The notes: a model not told the origin generated them from the letters alone. DNA of 59,014 nucleotides from Candidatus Goldiibacteriota bacterium (GCA_018000835.1 JAGNJD010000003.1:1-59014); one strand, 5' to 3'; counted from the stretch's first letter, positions 46,619 through 58,845 are shown. A program made the numbers and translations.

Positions 46619-49600
46619 ATGAAGATTCCAATAAAAAAAATTTTTATAGTTTGTTTATTCATATCATTTATATACCCCTACGTTTTCGCAGGATTACCGC
46701 GCATTGTATCAGTAACGATGAACCCGCCAACTCCGAATTTCGGAGACATGGTATCAGTAACCGTAACCTATTGTCACAGCGTTTATCAGCAGGCAGACAT
46801 AGTTATTGCCGTGTCCAACAGTGCGACGCGTCTGGCACCGGGCTCAGGTGGTCAGATATTTTTAGTAAGCGTTGACGGCATTGATTTCAAAACTGCATAT
46901 CCATCGCAAAACAGGATTGGCTATAATGTATATTCCGGTACAGGGGCATCGCCTGGCACGTGCACAACGTGTGATGCAGGAGAAACCAATGGAAATCTTG
47001 TAACGCGAACTTTTAACGTTCACATTCCGGAACAGGGTGATTTCCCGGGATGTAACGTTACAAATCTTTATTTACAGGTTGGAATGAAAGACCAGTTGTA
47101 TCGTGGTGACTGGGTTGGACTGTCTGCATGTCAGACAAACAATTCAGTTACATGGCAGATACCAATATTTCCCAGAAATTTTACTATTCATAAAAGAGTG
47201 GAAGGCATTGCAGATGAAAACGGAGATTTAATTCTATATTTAATTGATTATGAATATGCAAATGGGCCAATTACAATAACTGAAAATATTCCCGGCGGTG
47301 GTCGTCTGGAACTTGTAGAAGCAGGTCCATCCTCAAAGATAATATCGCAGCCGCCGGCAGGGTCTACTTCCGGAACCGTTTCATGGTCATTAACCGACAG
47401 AACAAACGTTCGCGGTTCTGCCGTAGGCAGCGTATGGATGCTGCTGCGGCTTTTAAAACCGCCTGCAACCAACGAAGACGTAATAACAAATATTGCAACC
47501 GGTTCCATGCCGACTCTATCCGATAAAACTTCGTCAACTGATATTGTCGTAGGACAACCTGTAATGTCCGTGAGAAAATATCAGTCGGACGATTTTTTAA
47601 GTTATGGAATGTCAATAACTTATGCTCTTGAATACAGAATATCAGGCTCCGTTTTAAAAATATTCAGGTCTTTTGATAATACGATCGGAACTTTTACGCA
47701 GGCAACAGGGGCACCATCCGGATGGAGATTCCAGCCATTTAATTCTTCTCCGATGGAATACGGCACGTGGACAATTTCAGACCCCTGCGCAACCGGAGAT
47801 GCTTACGTAACCGGTGATGCAACCGGTAATGCAAAATATCCTGCTTTGCTTGTTGACGATGGAAGTGCTTCAAATAATTCCGACCAGTTCTGCACGGGTA
47901 TAATTATGTCAGACGTGATGATTGATACCGGCGGTTACGAAGGAGCAGATGCACAGATAGTAATAAGGTCAAACGGACAGCAGGGTTCTGCCGGCAGGTC
48001 TGTTTCACTGATATTATCAGTTGATAATACGCCGCTAGGAAATTCCGGTGGTTACATTGTTTTCCAGCTGTCGGAGGGTTCTTCTACTCCAACCTGGTAT
48101 GCCGGAACGGCAAATAATCCTGCCGGTATCGTTGGATTTAAATGGTTCAGGGTAAGGATAGAAGTTACCCAGAGCGGGAATAACTATGTTTATACTGCAA
48201 AAGTATGGCCAAAAGGAGACCCTGAGCCGACTTTTATCAATGGAGTAAACGGGACTACGTGGACGCAGATAGGCGCTGCTGCCGATGCATCGTGGAGATG
48301 TGATGGACTCGGGACCTATACGGACTGGAGAGCAGGCATAAGCGAACAGAGAGGGGATACAGGTTCTACAAAGGACTCATATAATAATTTTGCAATATAT
48401 TCGCCAAGGGTTTCTACGAATACGTATTTATATGATACCATTCCAAATGGCATAACTTATCGCGGATGTAATCCTGGCGACGTATCATGTTCTACTGTAA
48501 CTATTAACGGCGTAACTATGGTAAGATGGTCTCTGGGAAACATAAGCGATAAGAGTGGTTCCTATACGTGGTGGGGCGTTGCAACAGGATGTGGATTGAT
48601 AACAAACAGGGCAGCAATGGACGGGGATAATCCCGTTATCCCAATATATTCAAATGATACGGTTCTCGACGTTTATTGTGGCTCGCCTACGGTTACGCCT
48701 ACCATAACGCCGACTTATACTGCAACGAATACTTTTACGAGAACCCCAACCCCTACTATTACCCCTACTTTTACCCCTACTTTTACTCCGACGGTTACCC
48801 GGACATGGACGCCTACGTCAACTGCTACGCCAACTTTTACGTCTACGTTTACCCGCACTCCAACGCCTACGTTTACCGCAACTCCGACTTATACAAGCAC
48901 AAGAACTCCAACGCCTACATTTACTGATACTCCTACAAGAACGAATACACCAACACCGACGTCAACTTCAACAGCAACTCCAACTTTTACAGATACGAAC
49001 ACGCCGACGCCGACATTTACTTTTACGAATACGAGGACACCGACGCCTACGTTTACGGATACGAACACGCCGACGCCAACGTCTACTTTTACGAATACGA
49101 GGACACCGACGCCTACGTTTACGGATACGAACACACCGACGCCGACGTTTACGTGGACAAATACGAGAACATTAACGCCAACCTTTACGTTTACTGATAC
49201 TATATCTTCCAATACGCCGACTGCCACGCCGACATGGACAAATACATATACTGCAACGCCTACTTTTACATCAACTGCAACGCAAACTCCAACCCCGACT
49301 TGGACAGATACTTCTACGCCTACTTCTACTTTTACCTCAACTTTTACTTTTACAGATACGGCATCGCCAACGCCGACTTCAACATTTACAAATACGATAT
49401 CTTCTAACACTCCTACGTCTACTCCAACGGCAACATCTACTTTTACGTCAACGCCAACGTATACTGCGACGAGAACGTGGACAGGCACTTTTACGCCGAC
49501 TCCGAGCTTTACGCAAACAAGCACGTTTACTTTTACGGCAACGGAAACTGTTACGCGTTCACCAACGCCTACTTTTACCTATACAAATACCACAACCAAT

Positions 49601-50671
49601 ACTCCTACGCCAACCATGACCTCTACGTTTACACCGACTTTTACATGCACGCTGTCATCAACTATTACACCAACTCCACGCATTTATCCATATACAATTT
49701 CCGTGGCAGTATATAACGAAGCAGGTGAAGTAGTAAAAACTATAGCCGTTGTTATGTCAGACGGTGAATTAAGCAACGTTTCATTGTTGCTTGACGGCCA
49801 GGATGCAAAAGTAATATCGGATGAATATGGTTCTCTTGAAATATTTTTACAGGGCGTGCAGACTCCTGATAATCAGGTTGACAGGGGCAGTTCATTTACG
49901 TGGGACGTTAGAAACAATCAGTCACAATACGTGGATTCAGGCGTTTATTATATAAAAGTTGAACAGAAGGATTCTTACGGTCATGTGATTTCGGTAATAA
50001 GAGATATAACGGTTTTTGATGCACGTCAATACGTGGAATTTAAAGTATTTAATTCAGCGGGAGAAATCGTGCGTTCAATGAGGACTTACAAAGTCATTGA
50101 CCGTGAAATAACTTTTAAAGACGTACCGGACGTTTTAAGAATATTCCCGGACCAGCAGAATGTTGTTCCCATACAATATACGTCAAATTCACAGGATTAC
50201 GTAGAATGGGATTACAAAAATGAAAATGGCACAATTGTTTCTACGGGCATATATGAATTGCAGGTTACGGTGCATAGCAACAAAGCAGATCCGGTCGTGG
50301 CATCCAAAACGGTCGTCATTATGAGACCTGAAGTGTCATACGTTGGCGACGTAAACGTGGTTCCAAATCCGGTTGACAGGAAAAAACAGGATGCAGTCAG
50401 CATGCAGATAAGATGGGATTTCGGGATAAAACCATGGCAGGCATATCCGTCTTATGCTTTAAACGGAGAAGTTAAAGTAAAGATTTATAACATAGCAGGG
50501 GAATTAATATGGAAAACGGAATCGTTTTTAAGCAATGGTTTTGTTGAATGGGATACAAAGACCGTAAATGGTAATCCTGCTGCAAGAGGAATGTATGTAT
50601 ACGTTTTTGAGGCAACGAGTTATTCCGGATATTTTGAACGTAAGTCAGGCAAATTTGCGATTATAAAATAA
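46619..50671 (+). CDS. Large stalked surface protein with FlgD-like C-terminal module
   Basis: 1350 aa from ATG 46619; AAGGTGGGG lies at 46604-46612. The signal peptide (about 1-25) ends in YVFAG. The ectodomain (26-690) starts [17 protein letters not shown] and ends with DUF11-like [12 protein letters not shown]. The stalk (about 691-1021) has Thr at nearly every second residue ([11 protein letters not shown]), with three 66-bp exact-type repeats. The C-terminal part (about 1022-1350) has FlgD/Ig-like units ([56 protein letters not shown]), also like T9SS sorting domains. Its N-part resembles the protein at 53836 and its stalk and C-part the one at 56277. It is probably anchored at the outer membrane, with the ectodomain projecting. 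Function unknown. Confidence 0.88.
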   Translation: MKIPIKKIFIVCLFISFIYPYVFAGLPRIVSVTMNPPTPNFGDMVSVTVTYCHSVYQQADIVIAVSNSATRLAPGSGGQIFLVSVDGIDFKTAYPSQNRIGYNVYSGTGASPGTCTTCDAGETNGNLVTRTFNVHIPEQGDFPGCNVTNLYLQVGMKDQLYRGDWVGLSACQTNNSVTWQIPIFPRNFTIHKRVEGIADENGDLILYLIDYEYANGPITITENIPGGGRLELVEAGPSSKIISQPPAGSTSGTVSWSLTDRTNVRGSAVGSVWMLLRLLKPPATNEDVITNIATGSMPTLSDKTSSTDIVVGQPVMSVRKYQSDDFLSYGMSITYALEYRISGSVLKIFRSFDNTIGTFTQATGAPSGWRFQPFNSSPMEYGTWTISDPCATGDAYVTGDATGNAKYPALLVDDGSASNNSDQFCTGIIMSDVMIDTGGYEGADAQIVIRSNGQQGSAGRSVSLILSVDNTPLGNSGGYIVFQLSEGSSTPTWYAGTANNPAGIVGFKWFRVRIEVTQSGNNYVYTAKVWPKGDPEPTFINGVNGTTWTQIGAAADASWRCDGLGTYTDWRAGISEQRGDTGSTKDSYNNFAIYSPRVSTNTYLYDTIPNGITYRGCNPGDVSCSTVTINGVTMVRWSLGNISDKSGSYTWWGVATGCGLITNRAAMDGDNPVIPIYSNDTVLDVYCGSPTVTPTITPTYTATNTFTRTPTPTITPTFTPTFTPTVTRTWTPTSTATPTFTSTFTRTPTPTFTATPTYTSTRTPTPTFTDTPTRTNTPTPTSTSTATPTFTDTNTPTPTFTFTNTRTPTPTFTDTNTPTPTSTFTNTRTPTPTFTDTNTPTPTFTWTNTRTLTPTFTFTDTISSNTPTATPTWTNTYTATPTFTSTATQTPTPTWTDTSTPTSTFTSTFTFTDTASPTPTSTFTNTISSNTPTSTPTATSTFTSTPTYTATRTWTGTFTPTPSFTQTSTFTFTATETVTRSPTPTFTYTNTTTNTPTPTMTSTFTPTFTCTLSSTITPTPRIYPYTISVAVYNEAGEVVKTIAVVMSDGELSNVSLLLDGQDAKVISDEYGSLEIFLQGVQTPDNQVDRGSSFTWDVRNNQSQYVDSGVYYIKVEQKDSYGHVISVIRDITVFDARQYVEFKVFNSAGEIVRSMRTYKVIDREITFKDVPDVLRIFPDQQNVVPIQYTSNSQDYVEWDYKNENGTIVSTGIYELQVTVHSNKADPVVASKTVVIMRPEVSYVGDVNVVPNPVDRKKQDAVSMQIRWDFGIKPWQAYPSYALNGEVKVKIYNIAGELIWKTESFLSNGFVEWDTKTVNGNPAARGMYVYVFEATSYSGYFERKSGKFAIIK
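48989..49186 (+). repeat. Three tandem 66-bp repeats in the stalk
   Basis: Units at 48989-49054, 49055-49120 and 49121-49186 code for 22 residues each ([20 protein letters not shown], then TF). Units 1 and 2 differ at only a few bases; unit 3 has diverged further. This shows stalk growth by DNA duplication. Confidence 0.8.
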
Positions 50672-50713
50672 TTAAGATAAACCCCTGTTTTTTTGTTCTT
50701 TTTGTCCCACGTT

Positions 50714-50750
50714 CCGCGGATTTATATTATTATAAATCCGCGGTTTTTTT
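50714..50750 (+). terminator. Strong intrinsic terminator
   Basis: CCGCGGATTTATA and TATAAATCCGCGG form a perfect 13-bp stem with loop TTAT (50714-50743), followed by seven T. Confidence 0.92.
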
Positions 50751-50766
50751 ATTAATACACACCGGC

Positions 50767-51930
50767 TCCTATTTTCCAAAGAGGGGAAATTGATGGAATA
50801 AATCTCCCCTGGCCCCTCTTTTTCAAAGAGGGGAATTTATTTTTCATCCCCCTTTAGTAATACACGTCGCAAGGGGGATAACGAAATTGTAGAGACTTAA
50901 GTTTGCTGTGTCTCAAAGATAAGCAAGGCGAATATTCAAACGGTGTGCCACGCGACCATCGCAGGATAAACCGCTGTTTTGTTTTCTTCTTTTTCCCCCT
51001 TTGAAAAAGGGGGACAAAGGGGGATTTGTTTGAAATAAAATCTCCCCTGACCCCTCTTTTTCAAAGAGGGGAAATTGATGGAATAAATCTCCCCTGGCCC
51101 CTCTTTTTCAAAGAGGGGAATTTATTTTTCATCCCCCTTTAGTAATACACGTCGCAAGGGGGATAACGAAATTGTAGAGACTTAAGTTTGCTGTGTCTCA
51201 AAGATAAGCAAGGCGAATATTCAAACGGTGTGCCACGCGACCATCGCAGGATAAACCGCTGTTTTGTTTTCTTCTTTTTCCCCCTTTGAAAAAGGGGGAC
51301 AAAGGGGGATTTGTTTGAAATAAAATCTCCCCTGGCCCCTCTTTTTCAAAGAGGGGAATTTATTTTTCATTCCCCTTTAGTAATACACGTCGCAAGGGGG
51401 ATAACGAAATTGTAGAGACTTAAGTTTGCTGTGTCTCAAAGATAAGCAAGGCGAATATTCAAACGGTGTGACACGCGACCATCGCAGAATAAACCGCTGT
51501 TTTGTTTTCTTCTTTTTCCCCCTTTGAAAAATGGGGACAAAGGGGGATTTGTTTGAAATAAAATCTACCCTGACCCCTCTTTTTCAAAGAGGGGAAATTG
51601 ATGGAATAAATCTCCCCTGGCCCCTCTTTTTCAAAGAGGGGAATTTATTTTTCATTCCCCTTTAGTAATACACGTCGCAAGGTAACATAACAAAATCGTA
51701 GAGACTTAAGTTTGCTGTGTCTCAAAGATAAGCAAGGCGAATATTCAAACGGTGTGACACGCGACCATCGCAGAATAAACCGCTGTTTTGTTTTCTTCTT
51801 TTTCCCCCTTTGAAAAAGGGGGACAAAGGGGGATTTGTTTGAAATAAAATCTCCCCTGGCCCCTCTTTTTCAAAGAGGGGAAATTATTTTGATAGGATAA
51901 AATCTCCCATAGCCCATTTTTTTTCAAAGA
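50767..51930. repeat. Four-unit intergenic repeat array (285/238/285 bp period)
   Basis: The anchor GTAATACACGTCGCAAG starts at 50857, 51142, 51380 and 51665. Each unit has hairpin CCCCTCTTT-TTC-AAAGAGGGG, a core of about 110 bases starting GTAGAGACTTAAGTTTGCTG (50889, 51174, 51412, 51697), and hairpin CCCCCTTT-GAA-AAAGGGGG. The period is 238 where a 47-bp palindrome block occurs once rather than twice. Units 1-2 share TGTGCCACGCG and units 3-4 TGTGACACGCG. There are no real genes inside. Confidence 0.85.
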
Positions 51931-52006
51931 GGAATTAGTTATTCGTCATTCCCACGCAATCAGGCTTAAACCGTTTTTTCTTCTCCCCCTAAAAAATTTT
52001 AAAAAC

Positions 52007-52035
52007 TTGATTACGTAATAAATATTTTGTAAAAT
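52007..52035 (+). promoter_or_regulatory. Promoter of the FGGY kinase gene
   Basis: TTGATT (52007-52012), a 17-base spacer and TAAAAT (52030-52035), 50 bases before the ATG. Confidence 0.5.
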
Positions 52036-52084
52036 GGCAAAAATATAATTAACCGGACCGACAAAAAATTAATAAGAGGTTTTT

Positions 52085-53557
52085 ATGTATTTACTTGGTT
52101 ATGACGTAGGAAGTTCGTCTATAAAAGTTTCTCTAATTGACGCACTGACCGGGAAACTGGTGGATGCTGCCTCATCTCCTGAAAAAGAAATGGAAATTAT
52201 TGCAAAAAAGCCTGGATGGGCAGAACAGAACCCTGATGACTGGTGGAAACATCTGATTATTGCAACGTCAAAGATAAAAGAGAAAAATGCAAAGCATCTG
52301 AAAGAAGTAAAAGCAATAGGCATTTCTTACCAGATGCACGGCCTTGTCCTCATAGATAAAAACAAAAAAGTTTTAAGGCCTTCAATAATATGGTGCGACA
52401 GCAGGGCAGTTCCTGCTGGTGAAAAAGCAACAAAAAAGATAGGTGCCAGGAAATGTCTCAGGCGTCTATTAAATTATCCCGGAAATTTTACGGCTTCAAA
52501 ATTAAGATGGGTAATTGAAAATGAGCCGGACGTTTATAAAAAAACTTACAAATTCATGCTGCCGGGTGAATATGTTGCGATGAAAATGACTGATAAAACA
52601 TTTACAACAATATCAGGACTTTCTGAAGAGATATTGTGGGATTATGAGAACAAATGCGTTTCAAAGGAAGTTTTAAAGGCAATGGAAATTTCCGAAGAAC
52701 TTGTGTGTGAAATTGAGCCGACCTTTAGCATCCACGGTGAACTCACAAAACAAGCAGCAGAGGAAATGGGATTAACGCCGGGAATTAAGGTTTCATATGT
52801 TGCAGGCGACCAGCCAAACAATGCATTTTCTCTTAACGTTTTAAATCCGGGAGAAGCAGCAGCCACGGCAGGAACGTCAGGCGTAATTTTTGCAATAGTA
52901 GACAAAAATTTATATGACCCGTTATGCAGGGTAAATATTTTTGCGCACGTTAATTACGAAAAAGATTCCGTAAGAAACGGAGTTATGGTATGCATAAACG
53001 GAACCGGGATTTTATACAACTGGTTAAAACGTAACGTTGCATGCGGAACTGATTATGACAAGATGAACGAATTGTCAGAGGGAATAAATCCGGGATGCGA
53101 CGGATTGTTTGTGCTGCCTTATGGTAACGGTGCAGAAAGGACACTGCAAAACAAAAATACGGGTGCTTCTTTTCACGGCATAAATTTTAACGTCCATAAA
53201 AAAGAACATTTGTTCCGGGCGGTACAGGAAGGAATTGTTTTTGCAATGAATTATGGTTTTGAAGTAATGAAAAACATGGGAGTTGGGATAAAAAAGATAA
53301 GGGCTGGTCATGCAAACATGTTTTTAAGCCCGGTGTTCAGAGAAATATTCGTAAATGCATGCAACGTCCCTCTTGAAATTTTTTCAACCGACGGCTCGCA
53401 GGGAGCAGCACGTGCAGCAGGGATAGGCGCGGGAATCTATAAATCGTTTGATGAAGCGTTTATCGGACTGCAAAAAATAAAAACGCTGGAGCCGGAAAAA
53501 AATATGGTAAAAATTTATAAAGAAATTTATGATAGCTGGAAAAAGTTGATATGTTAA
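52085..53557 (+). CDS. xylB: FGGY-family carbohydrate kinase, xylulokinase-like
   Basis: 490 aa, the usual length. LGYDVGSSSIKVSLID is the N-terminal phosphate-binding loop. KAIGISYQMHGLVL and RPSIIWCDSRA, with the catalytic-site MHG and CDSR, point to xylulokinase. GDQPNNAFSLN and AAATAGTSGVIFA are the ADP-binding elements of domain II. It should phosphorylate D-xylulose or a similar ketose with ATP and feed the pentose phosphate route. No isomerase or transport gene adjoins it. AGAGG precedes the ATG. Confidence 0.85.
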   Translation: MYLLGYDVGSSSIKVSLIDALTGKLVDAASSPEKEMEIIAKKPGWAEQNPDDWWKHLIIATSKIKEKNAKHLKEVKAIGISYQMHGLVLIDKNKKVLRPSIIWCDSRAVPAGEKATKKIGARKCLRRLLNYPGNFTASKLRWVIENEPDVYKKTYKFMLPGEYVAMKMTDKTFTTISGLSEEILWDYENKCVSKEVLKAMEISEELVCEIEPTFSIHGELTKQAAEEMGLTPGIKVSYVAGDQPNNAFSLNVLNPGEAAATAGTSGVIFAIVDKNLYDPLCRVNIFAHVNYEKDSVRNGVMVCINGTGILYNWLKRNVACGTDYDKMNELSEGINPGCDGLFVLPYGNGAERTLQNKNTGASFHGINFNVHKKEHLFRAVQEGIVFAMNYGFEVMKNMGVGIKKIRAGHANMFLSPVFREIFVNACNVPLEIFSTDGSQGAARAAGIGAGIYKSFDEAFIGLQKIKTLEPEKNMVKIYKEIYDSWKKLIC

Positions 53558-53722
53558 ATGGTACTCCTGCCCTATAAACATCAAATCATAATAATTGGAA
53601 ATAACAAGGATAAAGCATGCCGTGTCGTTGCGAGAACGCCGAAATATTAAACAAGGCAGACGATTTCATGATGGCCGGGATAGAAAGACGAAATAAATCC
53701 ATCATAAAATATAACAGAATAT

Positions 53723-53750
53723 TTGACAAAAAAATATATAGTGCTAAAAT
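53723..53750 (+). promoter_or_regulatory. Promoter of the two-gene surface protein operon
   Basis: TTGACA (53723-53728), a 16-base spacer and TAAAAT (53745-53750), 85 bases before the ATG at 53836. Confidence 0.6.
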
Positions 53751-53835
53751 AGTTGAAAAGTTTAACGAAACTTTTATATTTAATAATTGTCAAAAATAAA
53801 TGAAACATAGATTATCAAATCAGGAGATGACGTAG

Positions 53836-56280
53836 ATGTTGAAAAAATTTAAATTTTTAATACAGGTTTTAATTACCCTGTTTATATCAAATTCTATGCT
53901 TTTATTTGCCGACCCAAGGATAAATAGTATAACCATGGTGCCGCCTTCCCCGAATTTCGGAGACAGGATAACCGTTACTATTGATTACTGCGGTCAGCTT
54001 TATAATGACCACGAAATGGGCGTCGTAATATCAACCCAGCCGGATTTAATGGATGCAAGGATATCGGGTGCCGGTCAGGTTTTCATAATAAGCAGGGCAG
54101 GAATGAACGTGCATACTTCTGTTCCTGCCGCAAGTCCCGGCGCTGAAATCGGCTGGACAGTAAACCCTGCACCCGGCGGCGTTCCTTCTGACTGCACTGA
54201 TTGTAACAGCACGCAGGGAAAACATTACGTTATGGTTTACGGCGATGATGAAGTACTTACAGTTCCTGATGCCGATAACTTTCCGGGATGTAATAACACG
54301 ACACTTTATCTTCATGTAGGAATGAAGGATAATAATTTAAATGATGGTGAATTCCATACAAGGGCTGCATGCTCAGAGGGGCATTACAGCTGGTCATTGC
54401 CTTATCTTAATACGCAGTTTACAATGAGAAAAAGAGCTGAGGGAATAGTGCAGGATCCAGGCGACCTTTTACTGTTTTCAATTGATTATGAATATTCACG
54501 AGGAACCCTTACGATAACGGATAATATTCCATTAATACCAGGTGCTTCTTTTGAACTCGTTTCTTTTGGACCGCAGTCAATAGTCGGAGGGACCGTCCCT
54601 TCCGTTTCACCCGGCCCTATTGTTGCCGGTACTCCTTTAACCTGGGTTTTACCAAATCGTTCTTCATTACGGGGCTCTGCAGCAGGAACTGTCTGGTTCC
54701 TTTTACGCGTCGTTGGCACGCCAACGGCAAATGGAGTAATAACAAATACTGCAAATGGTTCAATAACAGGACCGACTGGTAATTCTGCAAGTTCTTCCAC
54801 AATAAACGTAACGGTAGGTAAAGTTGTCATATCGCTTGGTAAATCACAGGCCATGTCAACGGTTCATTATGGAGACAACGTAACGTATTTTCTCGAGTAT
54901 GAAATTAATGGTTCAAAATTAATAGAATACCAGCCGTTTGACAACATGGCCACAGGCACTTATACAAATCCTACGCCGCCTGCGGGATGGAGATACAGAC
55001 CGGAAGGAGGAGCGTATGGAACCTGGTATGTTGAAGACACATGTAATACGGGAGACAGAATATTAAGAGGAACATCAGGCAATGATGAATATCCCGGTCT
55101 CCTTATAAACAGAGACGTTTCCGGCACCGGATGCACCGGTGGTTCGGTTATTGTTACCGACGTTCTCATAAATCCTGCCGGCGGAGTTAGTGGAAATGGT
55201 TATGAAGGTGCAGATGCCATGGTAGCGATAAGAGATAATGGTGCAACGTCAAACGGGAATGCTTATGCACTCGTTCTTTCAATTGACGATTTTATTGGGA
55301 CTAACTCAAATGGTAACGTCGGTTTTCAGGTATGCAATCCGAACTGTAGTTGGCCTTATTCTGTTAATACCGTTCAAATCAGGGGAAATAAATGGTACAG
55401 GGTAAAAATTGAGACGGTTTCAGAATATTCATTCAGGGCAAAGGTATGGGAAAAAGGAAGTCCGGAACCATCTGCATGGACGATTTCATATACGTTTACA
55501 GGAGCGGAAACGACCAATATGGCATGCACAAATGGCCCGTGGTATGCCGGCGTAGGCCAGCAGGGCGGAGCAAATGGAACTACGGAAGATTCATATAATA
55601 ACTTTGTAATATATCAGCCAAGGGCATCGGGCGCAACTCACGTAATAGACACGGTGCCTTCCGGAATTGTTTATGGCGGTTCAAGCCCTGCAAGCACCCT
55701 GGTGAGCGGATACAGGGACTGGTCACTTGGGACAATATCAAACGAGGGAGGAACGCTTACATGGTGGGGAAAGGTTCAGACCTGCGATCCGATTACCAAC
55801 AGGGGCACAATCTTTGGAACCGGAATAAAAGCTGTGGATTCAAATGAGGTTGTAACCATACCTATATGTCCGACGCCGGTAATTACGCTGGATAAAACCG
55901 CAAACCCGATGTCGGTAGCTGTAGGAGACAGAATAACATTTACGCTTCACGTATGTAACTCAGCAGCAGGTCCTGCTGCATCTCCTTTCCGTGTATGGGA
56001 TACAATACCATCGCAGATAACTTTTGGCGGTTTTGTAAGTTCGTCTCCAGGCGTAACTCCAAGCGGCCCGACTGGCGGCATGCTTATATGGGACACTGCT
56101 TCTTTAAATGCCGGCCAGTGCATAGACATGGTCTGGTGGGGCACGCTGGCTCACTTCCCAATGAACCCCATTGAAATGGAAAAATATTATTTTGTGTTAA
56201 ACAATTATCTGATTAAAAGTGACGCTGTAAAATTTGCAAAAGTTTTAAAAGCACATAAAATTGACGGAGATGAAAAATGA
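53836..56280 (+). CDS. Secreted ectodomain protein without stalk
   Basis: 814 aa. The signal peptide (about 1-26) ends in LLFADP. The N-terminal domain, [16 protein letters not shown] onward, aligns with that of the 1350-aa protein: [37 protein letters not shown] and [16 protein letters not shown] all have direct counterparts. Two DUF11-like domains end the chain ([31 protein letters not shown]). It lacks the Thr stalk and FlgD-like part; these are in the next gene, which starts inside its stop codon (ATGA). Probably a surface complex of both. Function unknown. Confidence 0.85.
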   Translation: MLKKFKFLIQVLITLFISNSMLLFADPRINSITMVPPSPNFGDRITVTIDYCGQLYNDHEMGVVISTQPDLMDARISGAGQVFIISRAGMNVHTSVPAASPGAEIGWTVNPAPGGVPSDCTDCNSTQGKHYVMVYGDDEVLTVPDADNFPGCNNTTLYLHVGMKDNNLNDGEFHTRAACSEGHYSWSLPYLNTQFTMRKRAEGIVQDPGDLLLFSIDYEYSRGTLTITDNIPLIPGASFELVSFGPQSIVGGTVPSVSPGPIVAGTPLTWVLPNRSSLRGSAAGTVWFLLRVVGTPTANGVITNTANGSITGPTGNSASSSTINVTVGKVVISLGKSQAMSTVHYGDNVTYFLEYEINGSKLIEYQPFDNMATGTYTNPTPPAGWRYRPEGGAYGTWYVEDTCNTGDRILRGTSGNDEYPGLLINRDVSGTGCTGGSVIVTDVLINPAGGVSGNGYEGADAMVAIRDNGATSNGNAYALVLSIDDFIGTNSNGNVGFQVCNPNCSWPYSVNTVQIRGNKWYRVKIETVSEYSFRAKVWEKGSPEPSAWTISYTFTGAETTNMACTNGPWYAGVGQQGGANGTTEDSYNNFVIYQPRASGATHVIDTVPSGIVYGGSSPASTLVSGYRDWSLGTISNEGGTLTWWGKVQTCDPITNRGTIFGTGIKAVDSNEVVTIPICPTPVITLDKTANPMSVAVGDRITFTLHVCNSAAGPAASPFRVWDTIPSQITFGGFVSSSPGVTPSGPTGGMLIWDTASLNAGQCIDMVWWGTLAHFPMNPIEMEKYYFVLNNYLIKSDAVKFAKVLKAHKIDGDEK

Positions 56281-58607
56281 ACGGGCATTTTAAATTAAAA
56301 ATAAACAGGATGACGATTACAGAAATTGTGATTTCTGTAATGTTTTTACTCATCGGCAGCGTATCCGTTTTTGCATCTTCCGTAACCATAACGTCTGCAT
56401 TAAGTTCAAAAGGCAACTGCTATGTTGCAGGGCAGAACCTTACGATTACGATAAATGCGTCAAATACCACGGCATGGGCAAACTTACATGCCCTTGTAAT
56501 AGCATCAGCCAATACGACCCTGGATTATTCGCCAAATACCGGAGCGCCGGACGAATGTCTGTGGGGACTTAATGGGACTACGGGCAATCCGCCGGATAAT
56601 ACACCGCCATGGAATGCCACAAATGCACTGCTTGTCACCGGAGGCGCAGGAGGAGCATCTGTCACAGGATATCAGATGGTCGTGCCTGTCCCGGCATCTT
56701 ATACTTTAAGCGGACCAAAAACATTTTTCGTATCAATTGATACGACAAGTTCAGCGCTTGAACTCGGACAGTATTATCAGACAGGCCATATGGAAGCTTA
56801 CGTAACGTTAAATGAATGCTCTCTTGATACGGCAACCGTAACGCCTACAATTACTCCTACATATCCGGCAGTATGTAACACGGGACAGTCGTATTACAAT
56901 GGACTTGACACGGTATGCGTTCAGGTAATACTATCAACGCCTACGCACACACCTACGCGCACTCCAACGCCGACTTTTACAAGCACAAATACGTCTACTC
57001 CTACGTCAACAAGAACTCCAACTCCGACAAATACTCCAAGCCCTACACCTACTTATACAAATACAAACACACGCACTGCAACACCAACGCCGACTGACAC
57101 GCCGACGCAGACATCTACTTTTACTGATACAGTGACTCTGACTGTTACTGATACAATATCGTCAAACACGCCGACAAATACGCCGACCTATACGCCGACA
57201 AGAACGGTAACTCCAACCTTTACTAATACGCCGACAAATACCGATACAAGCACGCCAACGCCTACGAGGACGCCAACCCCGACAAATACCGACACTACGT
57301 CGCCGACATTTACGCCCACAGCCACGCCTACAAGAACAGATACCCCTACTTTTACTGAAACTCAAACCCCAACGCCGACTTATACATATACATCAACAAG
57401 AACAATAACATTTACTTTTACTGATACTCCTCAGTTTACATTTACAGTGACCAGAACAGATACGCCGACGAGGACAATAACAAATACATTTACTTCTACC
57501 TGGACGCATACCGAAACTGCAACTTTAACTTTTACTCCTACGTGGACACCTACCTGGACAGTTACGTTTACGGTTACAGATACGCCTACCGTTACGCCGA
57601 CTTTTATTTCATTTCCTTATTTACTGATAATAGAGGCATATAACGAAGCAGGAGAAAAGGTAAAATTAATTTCAGAAGTTATGATAAATAAAAACGTTAT
57701 AGAGATTGAGACCCTCGTCAACGGCAAAGATACAAAAATATTTAATCCCGATGGTTCACAACTCGTAATAAGCATACCGGGTATATGGACGCCTGAACAG
57801 ATGGGGCCGGGCGTTGACAGGGTAAATTTTGTATGGGATGGTTTAAATGAAAACGGGCAGACAGTAGATAACGGCATTTATTACGTAAAAGTTTCGGTTC
57901 AGGATAATTATGGGCACGTCCAGACAACTGTTATGGACGTTCATTTATTAAGAACGGAAGAAAGCATAAAAGTTAACATATTTAATGCAGCAGGGGAACT
58001 TGTGAGATGGATAGAAGAAGATAACGTTTTAAGTAAGGACATCAAACTTTCTGTTCCGGACGTTTTATACATACCAAAAGGTGGGAACATAGACATAAAT
58101 TGCGGGCAGGGAAACGTGGTAGAGTGGGATGGAAAGAATTCAAACGGCTATCTTGTTACAAACGGTTCTTATGAAATACAGATTCAGGTTAAAACCAGGG
58201 ATGGCTATCAGAAGGTTGCGTCCAAAAAGGTTACGGTTTTTGTGGAGGGAAATACGGATACAGTGCTTTATGACCCGCAAAATCCGGATTTATATCCAAA
58301 AATATATCCCAATCCAAAAGTTATTGAAGGGTATGAAGGTGAGATAACCATAGAATGGTTTAAACCGGCAGAAGGGGAAGTAAGGATAAAAATATATAAC
58401 ATAGCAGGTGAACTTGTAAAACAGATAAAAGCAAATCTTGCCGATAAAAGCGTAAAATGGAATTTAAAAACGGAAAGCGGGGCTTCCGCATCAAGCGGGA
58501 CGTATGTAGTGGTTCTTGATGCCAAAAAGGCAACGGGAGAAAAAGAAATAAAGGTAAAAAAATGTTCAATAATTAAAAGTGGCAAACCCAACCAGAACAT
58601 AAATTAA
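56277..58607 (+). CDS. Stalk and anchor surface protein with FlgD-like C-terminus
   Basis: 776 aa; GGAGA precedes the ATG. After a signal peptide or N-terminal anchor (about 15-35, ending VFASS) comes a small beta domain (36-185; [17 protein letters not shown]). The Thr stalk (about 220-441; [17 protein letters not shown]) follows. The C-terminal part (442-776) aligns with the end of the 1350-aa protein: [59 protein letters not shown] and [14 protein letters not shown]. It is the second gene of an operon with the ectodomain gene, overlapping it by four bases. Confidence 0.87.
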   Translation: MNGHFKLKINRMTITEIVISVMFLLIGSVSVFASSVTITSALSSKGNCYVAGQNLTITINASNTTAWANLHALVIASANTTLDYSPNTGAPDECLWGLNGTTGNPPDNTPPWNATNALLVTGGAGGASVTGYQMVVPVPASYTLSGPKTFFVSIDTTSSALELGQYYQTGHMEAYVTLNECSLDTATVTPTITPTYPAVCNTGQSYYNGLDTVCVQVILSTPTHTPTRTPTPTFTSTNTSTPTSTRTPTPTNTPSPTPTYTNTNTRTATPTPTDTPTQTSTFTDTVTLTVTDTISSNTPTNTPTYTPTRTVTPTFTNTPTNTDTSTPTPTRTPTPTNTDTTSPTFTPTATPTRTDTPTFTETQTPTPTYTYTSTRTITFTFTDTPQFTFTVTRTDTPTRTITNTFTSTWTHTETATLTFTPTWTPTWTVTFTVTDTPTVTPTFISFPYLLIIEAYNEAGEKVKLISEVMINKNVIEIETLVNGKDTKIFNPDGSQLVISIPGIWTPEQMGPGVDRVNFVWDGLNENGQTVDNGIYYVKVSVQDNYGHVQTTVMDVHLLRTEESIKVNIFNAAGELVRWIEEDNVLSKDIKLSVPDVLYIPKGGNIDINCGQGNVVEWDGKNSNGYLVTNGSYEIQIQVKTRDGYQKVASKKVTVFVEGNTDTVLYDPQNPDLYPKIYPNPKVIEGYEGEITIEWFKPAEGEVRIKIYNIAGELVKQIKANLADKSVKWNLKTESGASASSGTYVVVLDAKKATGEKEIKVKKCSIIKSGKPNQNIN

Positions 58608-58627
58608 CGTTGATTTTTTATTAATTT

Positions 58628-58652
58628 TATCCGGTAAAAAAATACGGAATTT
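58628..58652 (-). repeat. A/T-rich repeat, partial minus-strand copy
   Basis: The reverse complement reads AAATTCCGTATTTTTTTACC, then GGATA, matching the 3' part of the repeats at 30495 and 38474. Confidence 0.45.
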
Positions 58653-58845
58653 AAGAAATTTTTTTTAATTCACCGCATCCGCTAAAATTACAAGAGATAT
58701 AGTTTGCAATAAAACAATATGTTAACGATTAACACGGGTAAAATAACCATTATTTCATTTTTACAAATGTCACGGTCATTGTGGGCAAAAACGAACGTTT
58801 ACTTATTTTTCTGTGTCCTCGCAATGATATTTTCACCGGCTGTGT

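Noticed and set aside
48676..48927. Plus-strand frame rich in Tyr, Asn and Asp inside the stalk
   Set aside because: Shifted reading of the Thr/Pro repeats; another artefact of repeat composition.
48889..49524. Minus-strand open frame of 211 codons, almost all V-x-V
   Set aside because: It is the antisense of the Thr-x-Thr stalk: ACN codons read backwards give NGT/GTN, which never form stops. No ribosome-binding site or domain.
51745..51927. Short minus-strand frame with FPSLKKRGQGRFYFKQIPLC
   Set aside because: A translated CCCCCTTT-type palindrome. Such frames are often annotated as hypothetical proteins but come from the repeat.
50767..51930. Possible CRISPR array
   Set aside because: The period is 238-285 bases, the sequence between hairpins is conserved rather than variable, and no cas genes are near.
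53617..53799. 60-codon frame before the surface operon
   Set aside because: It overlaps the promoter at 53723-53750 and has no ribosome-binding site or motif.
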